Shown here piece by piece: positions 46,353-57,309 of a stretch of DNA of 64,000 nt; the stretch's first letter is position 1; each line of letters opens with the position of its first letter. Position numbers and translations under genes: made by a program. Source of the DNA: Tanytarsus gracilentus. Taxonomy: Eukaryota; Arthropoda; Insecta; Diptera; Chironomidae. The stretch spans positions 8,545,501 through 8,609,500 of the forward strand of contig JAXRKN010000045.1 of assembly GCA_038502055.1 (NCBI GenBank). Reading direction: 5' to 3'. The notes under the pieces were generated by a model that saw only the letters and a program-made list of their open reading frames with translations, searched no databases and was not told the DNA's origin.

Positions 46353-47810
46353 ATGAGCAGACAAAAGTGCTTGCTATTTTTTTCATTCTTCATACTCCAC
46401 GTGCTAATGAACTTTGTTTGTCTGCAGAGTAAGCAAATAAAAGAGAGAATACGCGAGAGAAAAGATGATTGTTTTTAAATCAAGATGATTTTGTGGGTTA
46501 AAGCGAGGAAGAAGAAGAAATAAAAACAAGTTGTAATATTTTTGCAAACATCTCGATCAAATCATCATTTTTGAATGAATTAAAAAAAGTTTTAAATTAA
46601 ATTGAAAACATCTCGATTTTTTTAGAGTCACTTAATCACTGCTTCACTCCCGACGAGCACAATGGCCAGTGTGTAGAGCTTTCGAAGTGCGAGCTAATTA
46701 ATCAGTTACGCCATAAAGAGCCTCAAACCCATCGAGACCGGCTTTTTGTGAGTCTTTCGTTATGTGGTTTTAGGAACAATCAACCATTGGTCTGCTGCTC
46801 ACCCAACAGCACTTTTCCAAGAGAATCTCTTTATGGTAATCTAACGACAAATAATTTAATGACCTTACCGAGAAAAAATAATCAACTTCCCGATGTGTCT
46901 GAGTGCGCATCAGCTATCGAAGATAGAATTTTTGGTGGAGTTGAAACGAAAGTTGATGAATTTCCTTTTTCGGCTCTATTGATTTACTTGAAAGGTAAAT
47001 TTTAGATTTTTTAAATCAAAATTTATAATCTTTATAATTTTTTAGCACTAAGTGAGCCGACAGATTATTCTTTTAATTGCGGAGGCAGTTTGATCAGTAA
47101 CAAATTTGTTTTGACAGGTAAGCAGTGAGATCGACGAGGAAATTCTTATACAAAAAAAATTAATATTTTTAGCCGCTCATTGTGTTCATTCGCGCATTTT
47201 GACACCTCGAAAATGGACATTAAAAGGAGTTCGTCTTGGCGAGTGGAATCTGCAAACAAATCCCGATTGTGGTGAAGGCATGCGGGAGGATCATGTCTGT
47301 GCACCGCCATATATTGACTACGCAATTGAACAGCAAATTATTCATGACGATTTCAATCAAAATAATCACAACGACATTGCTCTTTTAAAGCTCGATAAAG
47401 AAGTTCAATTTAATAAATTTGTGAGACCAATTTGTTTGCCAATGAGTCAAACATTTAACACGGACAGCTTGAATTTTATTGTGACTGGTTTTGGTAAGAC
47501 CGAGTCAGGTTTAGAGTCACAAATCAAGTTAAAGACTGATGTCAGTGGATTTGGCAACACAGATTGTCAAAATTCATACGAGAGGAGGCAAATTATTGAA
47601 AGTCAATTGTGTGCGGCTGGAGTTAATGGAAAGGATTCGTGTACGGGTGACAGTGGCAATGGCTTAATTTACATGAACACTTTAAGCTCTCACGCTCATT
47701 GGGTGATTTTAGGAATTACAAGTTTTGGGCCGAATCCGTGTGGTCAAGACATACCAGGAATTTATACAAGAATAACAAACTTTATTCCCTGGATTGTGAG
47801 CAAAATTTAA
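46353..47810 (+). CDS. CLIP-domain serine protease
   Basis: Four exons (46353-46428, 46626-46994, 47046-47117, 47173-47810) close in phase to 384 residues. Signal peptide, then a clip domain with six Cys at 31, 41, 47, 72, 82 and 83 (C-x9-C-x5-C...C-x9-CC), a linker, and the activation site EDR/IFGG. The triad is His175 (AAHC), Asp240 (NDIALL) and Ser333 (CTGDSGN), with an Asp six residues before the serine, so trypsin-like. As in its neighbour, Asn follows GDSG. CLIP proteases carry the signal in Toll and prophenoloxidase cascades; the substrate is unknown. An intron splits the Ala before the catalytic AHC motif, absent from the upstream gene, so the two differ in structure despite similar cores. 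Confidence 0.92.
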
Positions 47811-50442
47811 AAAAATTTCGATGAACTTAAAAAAATTTAAATTTGAGTTGAAAAAAATTATAAAGTAATGTACAAAAATTAAATTTAGCGGAGCTATAAC
47901 AAAATAATTTGATTCAATTTATAGTTTATTATATTTTACTCTATTTTTTAAAAAAACTCACAGAAGTTTTTTATATATATTTCCACTTTTAATTTTAATT
48001 AGCTGTTGCTATCGCTTTATGGCAAGTGAGTGCAAACAGATAGAAAAACTTTTTCGTTCTCATTATAAATGAAAAACTTTTTTGTGGTGCTAAATGCACG
48101 TGTTGAGTTCAAAATTTATTTTCGTCCAAGTTTTATTACAGTAAAAAAAATAAATAAAAAAAAATATTTTTAATAATTTTTTATTTTACTCATTTCAAAG
48201 TTCAAAATCATAAAAGCTTTTATTAATTTTTTCTTTTCATTCATCAAGCATATTTAAAAATTCAGAGTCATGCAGTTTCATTTGAGTGATTCATGAGATG
48301 AAAGCCAGCAGTAAGTGAAAAAGGGAGTAAAAAGGCTTTGGAAAGAGCCTCAAATGAAAATTTATTGTTCTTTTTTTATTCCCTTGATCTGAGAAGGGAA
48401 AATGAACAAAAGTCTCTCTTGGTAAGATCCTTTTCTAGTTGAAGTGCAGCTTTTCACTTTTAGATAAATAAAAAAATCTCGGGTGATGTCATTGAAATAG
48501 TTTTCTAGCACTTTTTCAAATAATTTTCTTATTTTTTTAAAAATATTTTCTTACCATAAAAGCTCAAAAAATAAAATGGCCGAACTTGCGAAAAATCATT
48601 TTATGCCGCTGCATAGTTTGCTCTGTATGCTGTGAAATAAAATACGTTTTTTTATTGCCACATACTTGATGTGTGCTCATGGCACAGTTGTGACATTGTT
48701 GTTGTTGCTCCTGCTCGAGGATAATAAAAAATACATTTCAATTTCGAGCTTGAATGAAGTGAAAGAGAGGAAAGTCGGGAACGATTTAAATTTATGGCAA
48801 TGATCATATTGAGAGAGTGAATCGAAAAAATAAATAAAGAGGCTCTTTTTAAATATATAAATCGTGTATATATTGCATGCATTGTGAACACACAAGTGGT
48901 GTCAATTTGAAATGAAATATTTATCCATTAAGGCGCTTCGAAATTGAAAACGTATTCGAGTATACATGTGACGCTGTATGCATGGAAATAGAATGGCGAA
49001 AATTTTAATTTATATGCAAAAGCAGTGCAACATTTTCAAATGTGCTCCATTATATTGAGAGCTCATATGACTTGAAGATCATATTCGAATTATTTGAGTA
49101 TTAAATTGCGATGCAGTGAATCGAGTGAAAATTTAAATGCAAATTAAACTTTTCTGATTTGATAATAAATTTGTGTCAACTAGAATTTAAATCATAAAAG
49201 TTTCAAAAAGAGCTCCTCGAGAAATAAATGCAACCCTCATCTCAGAGCTTTTTAATGCAAAACAGCTCGAGGATATAAAAAAAATGTTTAAGATTTATTG
49301 AACATTTTAAGAGAAAAAGTTTCCCATTCCATTAACCATAAAAAGCTTTTTATTGCTCGCCTTGCCGCCACCCTTCAATTTCCGCATACTTTCGTGGTGA
49401 AATAAAGAAAGCGGAGAAAAACTTTAAATTCTCTCCGAAAACTTTTCAACCGTGAAAAAGAGCAAAAAATATCATCAACTATTTTATTAATTAAAGTTGT
49501 ACGTGCTGAAAATGAAAAGCGTTCAATTTTAAAAATTGATTTTGCAGGAAGAAAGCTGAAAATATTCGAACGTGAGCGAGCCAAAATTTTATCATGGTTC
49601 CACATTTGATTCGATGCCATCTAATTTTATTAAAAGCTATTTTAGGTTAAAAATAGTAAAAAGAAATTAAGAAAATTAAATTTTTAAACTTCTGCACTCG
49701 GGATGAAAATTTATCGTAATTTTTCGCCGCTGATTTATTTTCGCAGCGTCGAGTAAATTGCCCATAATTTATATGAAAAGCACTTTTTCGAGTGTATTCA
49801 TGAAATTTTCATAAACAACACGCATCATAAAGTCTTCGATTGTGAAGGTTCACCTTTTTTGAGAGTGCCATGCAAATACACAACGAGTGATTGATGCTCA
49901 ATTTATTCAATTAATCTCTCAGTGAACGAGATTTGAATTTTCTATCAAGCGACAATTTTCACTGTTTTGCATGCATAAACAACTTTTCATGAGAGCGTAA
50001 TAAGAGTTTTTGAGAGCTGTTTATGGCAGCCATGAATATTAATGATGAAATTATGAGGTTAAATAATTTATGGAAAGTTTACACAGCTTTTAAGGTTTTG
50101 CTGAAATTGCTCGCTCATTACACCTCGCAGATGTTACAGCATAGTAAATTTTTAAGCGATGCTCTCGACTTTTCACTGCTGTGCTTTAGAGAAAAATAAG
50201 AATGATTTTAAGATTCATATTCAAAATGATGAAAATATGGCGGTAAAAAATTAAAATTATTCAATAGAAAAGTTTCCTTCAATCTCACGAAAGCAAAGTT
50301 GCTAATTAAATAAGCAAACTATTGTTCGTTCTTAACAAAAGTCTTAAAAACCTTCATCCTCTTTTTGCCTTTATGCAATTTAATTTATTGTTTGTTCCCT
50401 CTATTGTTTACTAAAAATCCCATTTTCCTTCACAACATTCAA
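47811..50442. other. Long gene-poor spacer
   Basis: About 2.6 kb with no supported gene, AT-rich, containing many short homopolymer runs. Open frames near 48652-48895 and 49375-49620 on the minus strand show no motif and are treated as chance. Confidence 0.55.
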
Positions 50443-50556
50443 ATGAAAATCCCCTCTCTATTGGTTTTTGTTCCTTTTCTCCTTTGTGCTCAAGCAAATT
50501 TGTTTTCAGATGTTATTTCCTTCCCGCTTACATCTGCTTCGAAGAAAAATGGTTAA
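50443..50556 (+). CDS. Possible secreted micropeptide, 37 codons
   Basis: A short frame starting MKIPSLLVFVPFLLCAQANL looks like a clean signal peptide with Ala-x-Ala cleavage, followed by only about 17 residues ending KKNG. Dibasic plus Gly resembles an amidation signal, but Asn intervenes and there is no stop-adjacent processing logic. It may equally be chance in AT-rich spacer or the first exon of an unseen gene. No family recognised. Confidence 0.25.
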   Translation: MKIPSLLVFVPFLLCAQANLFSDVISFPLTSASKKNG

Positions 50557-51165
50557 AATTTAAGTAAAAGATAAGAGGAAGGAGAAATTGACAAATTTTT
50601 TGCACTGCAACTTTTCCTTCGATTTTCAAACTTTTCTAAAGAGGAAAATAAATGAACGAAATTAAAGTTAATGGCATCATTGAGTAAAGAACATTTTTCG
50701 GAGAAAATGGAAGGCGATAAATTAAATGCAAAAAATAAAGAGAAATTTTTTTCTGGGTACATAAAGGATTGAAAAATTAATCAATTTGCTAAATTAAACA
50801 AAAAACTTTTAGCGAGACTTCAATAATGAACGTTAAATTTTCCACTTCAACCCGCGTTTATTCTCCTTATATTTACAATTAAGCTCGCGAGAAAGAGAAA
50901 AATAAAAAATCTGCATTGCGAGCGCAAAATTTACATGAAAATTTAATTAAAATCTCATTAACTGAACTTTAACAATGCACCTCGCTTCTTCTTCTTCTTC
51001 GTCATATATAATTTCATGATGACGCTATGAATAATTCAGTATAAAAACATAGCGTGCCGAATGCGATAATTAAAAAAGTTTTATGACAATTTTTGCGTGG
51101 TTGCAGTAAACTTTTTAAAGCTCTTTAGTTTCAAAATTTTTAGTGAAAAAAAAATATAGTAAAAA
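50557..51165. other. Spacer upstream of the thioredoxin-domain gene
   Basis: AT-rich, no gene seen. A cttcttcttcttc tract lies at about 50987-51001. Confidence 0.5.
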
Positions 51166-53099
51166 ATGGCAAGAAAGAAAGAAATTAGTTACTTTACCGA
51201 TTTAAGCTCGGATGAGGAACTCACGAAATTTTTAGAGCAAGACGCATTAATTCGTAATTAAATTTCTCTCGTTAATTTTTAATTAATAAAATTTCGTTCT
51301 TTTAGTTCTTGACATCTATCAAGATCTTCTCGGTCCCTGCTCTGTCGGCATGCACGGGTCTATCGAGAAAATTAAGGTGATTTATCTCAATTAAGCGATG
51401 TTCAACTTTTCAACTTATTTCACATTTCAGATTTCACTGGCACAAAGTGACGCTCTCCAGTTGGGTGCGGGGAATGCAACAAAGATTGATAAGCTAAAAC
51501 GCTTTCGTGGTAAAAGTCTGCCGACAATGCTCTTCTGTCGTGTAATAAGCAATTTGACTCTCAAGTCACGTTCCATCAATTTTAAAGCTGTAAATAACCG
51601 CCTCTTTTCAGAATGCTAAATGTGTGGACATCGTTTACGGTGCTGATGTGCCGAGCGTTGCGAGGAAAATTGAAAAACACTTGTCAATGAAGGAATTCGG
51701 TGATAATGATAAGACAGGTCGGTATTTTTTTGAATTTCACGAAATGGTGCCGGATGAGAGGGCAGAATATGAGAGAATAAAAGCGATCGAGGATGTGAGT
51801 GGTTTTAATTTAAAATATATTTAAAAAATAAATTAAATTTTAGGAAAAATATCGAGTTCGTCATGAAGCGGAATTAATTGAAAAGCAAGCGGAGTTTGAT
51901 GAAGTGATTCAGCTCATGAAACAGAAGGCGAGTGACAATGGTGTTACTCTTTTTATGCCACACGTTGCGGAAACAGCTCTGAAAAAAACAAATGAGAATG
52001 CCAAATGGTGTTCGCTTGTTAATCGAGCGCATAAAATGTTTGTCCTCACGCCAGAGCTTTATGAGTTTCTCTCGTATCGTCTCGACAATCCGCTCGATCA
52101 AGAAATTCTTAATTACATTTACAACAAAAATGTCCTTGCAATATTGTGGTCGACGGGACTGAGATCGCCGATGACGAAAGTTTTAAAAAATTTCATCGAA
52201 AGCATTACCGAACCGCAAGCAGTCGAGGATGACGAGGGAAATCAAATTCCCGATGTTTTCAAGCCCGCTCTTCTAACTCCCTTGCATATTGATTCGAATG
52301 GCGAAATAATTGAAATGAACGAAAATTTAGAGGAAACGAGTAAAGAGGGTGAGGATGAAAATGAACAAGAGGAGGATGGAGATGTCAAAAGTCGAGAAGC
52401 TCAACGTGAAACCCAAAATATTATTCAACAAGACCTGACTGTCATACCACCTTCATGGACGCCCTGTAAAAATTCTGTCCTTTTTTTCCTTAAATTAACA
52501 TATTTGACACTTTTTTCTCTCTCTCTAGCCAATCAGCCCGGAAATGCTGTTTTCATGTATATACTTTTCAGAAATGTAAGCCACATATTTATGGAGGGGA
52601 TGAAAGCTTTGTGGTTGCGAATTTAAAAGTTTTCATCCCTTTAAATATCCACTCGGTATATTTAAAATTCACCATTTAATTTCAGCAATTCGATGGCTTT
52701 ATACCGTCCGAAGGAGAAGAACAAGAACCTCACATCTGCATGATTATACCGGCGAAAAAGTTTGAGCAAGTCTTTGAAATTATTCAGAATTTTCCCAAAA
52801 CTGATTTGATGAGTATTGGCTTTTTTTCTGGCGATAATTTTGACAGCTACAAACTAATTTGTAAAACGACTGAATGCTATGCAAAATATCCAAATCAACA
52901 GAGCACTGACATCATTATAATGAAAATTATAGCAACGAGTCAATTGCCATTGGCATTATCGCCATTCGGACCACTTCATTTATCACTAACACCCGAAGAT
53001 GGTGCAGAGGAATCTTCGAAAATATTTGATGAAGACTTTGAAGCACATCAAGATGTAATTGACACAAAAAAGCATCCCAAAAAGGAAAAGGAAGAATAA
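51166..53099 (+). CDS. Axonemal-type thioredoxin-domain protein (TXNDC3/6, NME8 family)
   Basis: Seven exons (51166-51253, 51306-51376, 51431-51541, 51612-51794, 51844-52465, 52529-52575, 52686-53099) close in phase to 511 residues. It begins MARKKEISYFTDL, and LLDIYQDLLGPC then corresponds to the thioredoxin active-site strand. The usual WCGPC is reduced to LLGPC, so only one active-site cysteine remains. The rest of the fold follows (KLKRFRGKSLPTMLF, KCVDIVYGADVPSV). The C-terminal two-thirds is acidic and lacks the nucleoside diphosphate kinase NxxHGSD motif. Relatives in flies are testis-expressed and associated with outer dynein arms; sperm function is inferred. Exon/intron phases all close, so the model is firm even though the role is not. 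Confidence 0.83.
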
Positions 53100-54445
53100 A
53101 ATTTTCATTTTCGTAAAATTTAATCTTTGCCTTTGAGTTTAAAAAGGAAACTTAATTAATTTGAGAGAGATGAAATTATTTCCTCTTTTTTTTTGTCAGA
53201 GACGAGAAAATTTAAAACATTCCAAAACTTTAAAGCTTACATTGTAATGCATTGCAAAACCGCATACAGAAAATCTCAAAAAGAGAATTTTAGGTTGGTT
53301 TATTTTAGTTCGCATTCACGCAGAGCTTTTGAATCTTATGTCGAGTTGACATCTCCAGAATGAAGGAAAAAATTTTTACTTCAAAATCTTTTTTATGTCT
53401 TCTTTTCATGGTTCGTTAATGGATTTTTTGCCCTCACTCAAATTTGACATTAGTCTTTTTTCGAAGGGATTTAAGAGGGAAAAAATTCACCACTGGAATT
53501 TGAGTAAAAAATTTTCTGTAATCACCGAAAATGTTTAAAAAGTTTTACCCTTAAACAGAGTCATTCATTAAACATGCTTAAAGCGTCCTTTGGCAAAAAG
53601 GATGTAATTCTTCAATGTTGTCTATAGAAATAACAAAAAAGACTTTAAACATTTTTGAAGAAATATAATTAAAAATAATTCTAAAAGTTCAAAAGTTCCA
53701 TGTTTAATTAAGAAATGATTTAAAAATTAATTGAGGTTTGTTAATTAAAAAATAATTTTGAAGCACAAGATAAACCAATTAAAAAAAGTTAGAATGAAGG
53801 TCAGTTTTAAATTGCTCATCATGAAAAAAAATCCAATCAATTATTTTTCATCGTCACTTTCTTTTTATGGAGCATAAAAAGCTTTCAAATATCCTTTTAA
53901 ACAAACTAATTTTCAGAGGATTTTCTCGAATGTGTTTTTTGTGTTCTCCCCTGTTTCCCTTGCCAAGAGACTCTAATTTGTCAAAGTTCCAGTTTTTTGT
54001 GGTTTTCTAAATGAAAAGAGGTTTTTGTGATTGAAATCCTTTTTTTCTCGTTTCACCTAATTCTAATCCTCATTTTAGACGGTTCGATAATTTTTTTAAC
54101 AAATTTTTTTTAAATTTTCTAGAATGATTGAAAGTGGATGAAAAACTCCTTTCAACAAGGATCAAATGAAATCTTTTTAAAAACAAATTGAAGGAAAATT
54201 TTATATTCGAGCAAGATGACGGTATCAGGTGTAGCTTCTGCTTCTCACAAAATCCTCTTTTTTCAATAAACAAAATGAAAAATTTCACATTTTCGCTTGT
54301 CAAAGAAAAATCATTGAAAGATGAAAAAACTTATGGAATCACGATGACTTTAGTCATAAAGTTTTATGTAGCTTTTAAATGTGTGCAAGATCTTTCTGGA
54401 AAATAAAAATAAAAAATGTTTCAAAACCCACACGTGGGTGTTGCC
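53100..54445. other. Gene-poor spacer, left part
   Basis: 1.35 kb of AT-rich sequence after the thioredoxin-domain gene. No supported gene, RNA or repeat. Confidence 0.5.
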
Positions 54446-54474
54446 GTGTAACCCACTTGTAACAGATCAGTATT

Positions 54475-54582
54475 GGCTTCCCTTTTGGCTTCCCTTTTGG
54501 CTTCCCTTTTGGCTTCCCATATGGCTTCCCATATGGCTTCCCAAAATGGCTTCCCAAAAATGGCTTCTCAAAAATGGCTTCG
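54475..54582. repeat. 12-bp minisatellite, unit about GGCTTCCCTTTT
   Basis: Nine or so head-to-tail units beginning GGCTTC, drifting from GGCTTCCCTTTT through GGCTTCCCATAT to GGCTTCCCAAAAAT. Open frames across it (Trp-Leu-Pro-Phe repeats) are a by-product of the unit length being a multiple of three. Confidence 0.9.
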
Positions 54583-54624
54583 AAAATGCTTCCAAATTCT
54601 TCCCAAATTGGCTTGCCACTGTGT

Positions 54625-54870
54625 TTCGCTGTGTTTCATTTTCTATTGTTTTCATTTTCCACTGTGTTCCATTTTCCATTGTTTTCATTTTCCTTGTGTT
54701 TCTTTCCACTATGTTCCTTTCCATTGTGTTCCATTTTCCATTGTGTTCCATTTTCCATTTGTTCCATTTTCCATTTTTTCATTTTCCATTGTGTTCATTT
54801 TCCATTGCGTTCCGTTTTCAACCATGTTCCATTTTCCCTGTGTTTCATTTTCCACAGTGTTCCATTTTCA
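54625..54870. repeat. Imperfect tandem tract of ttttccattgtgttcca-like units
   Basis: About 15 diverged copies of a 15-17 bp pyrimidine-rich word, directly after the minisatellite. Similar but more T-rich sequence lies at 4025-4290. Confidence 0.8.
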
Positions 54871-54889
54871 GATCCATGCCATCGTTCCT

Positions 54890-55250
54890 GGTCCAATTAC
54901 GAGTTCAATGAGGTACATGAAGCCATACTTCTAAAAAATGGACATTAGTGGCATTCCTTGGACACTCCTGGCCGGCCGTGACGGTCATTCTTCAAAATCA
55001 TCAATGCCAATCAATTCCTGATGCAATTACGAGTTCAACGAGGTACATGAAGCCATATTTTAAAAAATGGACATTAGGGGCACTACTGGCAGGCCGTGAT
55101 GGACTTGGTGCACTCTTGGATGGCCATGATAGACATTCCTCAAATATCATCATGCCTTTCGATTCCTGATACAAATACGAGTTCAACGACATACATGAGC
55201 ATATAAGGAAATTTGTATGAAAAATGGACTTTATGGCTGTCCATGGCACG
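54890..55250. repeat. Three tandem copies of a 130-150 bp unit
   Basis: The word AATTACGAGTTCAA.GAGGTACATGAAGCC starts near 54895 and 55025, and a diverged copy (AAATACGAGTTCAACGAC.TACATGAGC) near 55173. The spacing is about 130 then 148 bp. Each copy continues with a TAAAAAATGGACATTA-like stretch and a GGCCGTGA word. Confidence 0.75.
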
Positions 55251-55364
55251 ACCTGTGGTCATGACCCTCATAATTCCTAAAATGGCCGAATCTAAATTCA
55301 TAGACCTACCATTTGGCGAAAACTAGAAGTCTCTAGCTATCTCAGGAGCCGAGATCTCGAAGGA

Positions 55365-55402
<38 letters not shown>

Positions 55403-55460
55403 GGACGGAAATAGGCGCATATAAGTGTTACACCACTTCGTGGGTTACACTAAAAAATAT

Positions 55461-57309
55461 ATTGAATTTCATTTTCCGCTTAAAAATGTTTTATCCATTC
55501 ATCCGATTGACCCATTTTCAAGCGTCTTCGTTTACTCGCAAAAAAGGTAAGAGCAAACTTTTAGAGCTCGCTATTTTTATCCCGTCTGTACATAGATGAA
55601 AAATAAGAAAATTCAACTGAAAAAAATTCTTGTGTAGGTTCACTGAATTCCAATACGGATTTGTTGTCGCATTTGATTTAAAGGGAAAATGGAGTGGGAC
55701 GCACGTGTGTGAGGAAGTGTGAGAAAACCGTTCAATTTTATTTTTCTTTTGAACACTTTACCAAGTTCGATCATGAATGCCCATTTTTTCATCTCATGAT
55801 AGAAAAAGAATTTGTATAAAAATCACCCAGAAAGAAAAATTATTTTGATACAAAAAGTTTTTATTTTTTCACACTGGGCGATGAATGTGAACAACAAAAA
55901 AGGGAATAAAATTGACCCGAGAAGAAGCAAGGAAAATAAATTGATTCGTGGGACGACAACGATTTGTAGAAGAAAAAATATATATAAAGAAGGAGGTTTG
56001 CCTTTGAATGTTGACATCGGCCGTTAAGCATCTTTTCATGGCATGTTTTTCTTCACTCCCTTCGCTCCTTTCAACCGATAAAAGATATATGAGGATGTTT
56101 TGTCGAAGGCATTTGGATATGAATCAAAAAATAGAAAGTTGTTGAGTTTACCTTGACTTGCCCTCATTACAACACCAACCTAAATCTCATTTCACATCCC
56201 TCTCAATTTTGTTTGGATAAGAACAAGCCGACGAAAAAGAGCTCCTTTGATTTGGGTCATGAAAAAGTCACTGTGACAAATTTAATTTTTTAAATTTAAT
56301 TCTTTTATAAAAAAGGACATGATTTTGAAATGAACCCCACATCATGTTCATTTTTCACTAAATTTGCTACACAACTTCCTCATGTATACACACCCAAAGG
56401 TAATTATTGACTTTTGAAAACTTTTAGCTCGGCTAAGAGCACACAAAAGTTGTTCCGGTTATCCTATGAAATATCATTTCGCTTCCTCGTCTAAACTCAT
56501 AATAAACAGTATTATGTTCGGTAAACTGCTCCATGTTACTTCACAGAGTGTTCTGTGTGCCAAATCCTCTTCTCTCTCCCATGTGGGCGCTCGCTATTTG
56601 GATATGCATGAAGCTTTTAATATTAAATGCAAAATTGTTTTTCTTTCATCATATTTTCTGAACCTGTGCGATGATGCTTTTTTATCTCTCGCTCTATTCC
56701 GTTGCATTACATTCACGATTCACTCACGCCGGAAGGTGTTTTGATGGAATTATGACGTGAAGGAAAATATGATTTAATTTTACGGAAAATTAAATTTAAA
56801 ATTTTTTTTACAGAAGTCAATAAACTTTCAATTAATTCCGCCCTAATCGTCCATATAACAATCAAAGTTGCATCAAAAGTTGTAAGCCTCTCACATCATC
56901 ATTATACGCATCAACTTGTTTATTATTATTTTCTTCTTGTTATTTTTTTACGCACATTGAAAAACATCACAACAAAATATTTTTTCGACATATTTTATCG
57001 TGTGCGCATGTCCTCGCATGAGTGATGGAATTTCCAATGTGAAATCCTTTTAGAATTGTTCCAAACAGTTCTGCCTTCAGTCTCTTAGCATCTTTTATCG
57101 CGAACGGTGAAAATTTGCAAATTTCTCCCCGCCGAGAAATTTTTTTATGCCAGACATTTTACTTTTTATGGATTATAATAATTAGATTTTCGCGAAAAAA
57201 CGGAGAACAAGAAGAAAAGCCTTGCTCCGTTAACTTAAGTGAAATATTTTAAAGTGAAAATTTTCCTTTCGCACACACGGAGAAATAAATTGGATTATAA
57301 AGAGCAGTC
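55461..57309. other. Gene-poor spacer upstream of Carrier of Wingless
   Basis: 1.85 kb of AT-rich sequence containing the probable promoter of the testican gene. Short open frames at 55812-56027 and 56466-56744 show no motif. Confidence 0.5.

Larger units (their letters stand above)
54446..55460. repeat. Composite dispersed repeat with inverted 11-bp ends and terminal hairpin
   Basis: GTGTAACCCAC at 54446-54456 is repeated exactly, inverted, at 55440-55450. Between them are a 12-bp minisatellite, a ttcca-rich tract, about three longer tandem units, a GACA microsatellite (55365-55409) and a hairpin (AGTGTTACACCAC / GTGGGTTACACT) followed by taaaaa. A related right end occurs at 4484-4517. There is no coding capacity. 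The class of element is unknown. Confidence 0.65.

Noticed and set aside
54381..54948. Overlapping open frames rich in Trp-Leu-Pro-Phe and Phe-His-Phe-Pro
   Set aside because: They read through the 12-bp minisatellite and ttcca tract in all frames; repeat artefacts, not genes.
54475..55409. Regular repeats resembling a CRISPR array
   Set aside because: Eukaryotic context, units directly adjacent without unique spacers, and units drift in sequence.
55812..56027. 71-codon Lys/Asn-rich frame and its antisense hydrophobic frame
   Set aside because: No conserved motif, AT-rich composition, no splice or poly(A) context supporting a gene.
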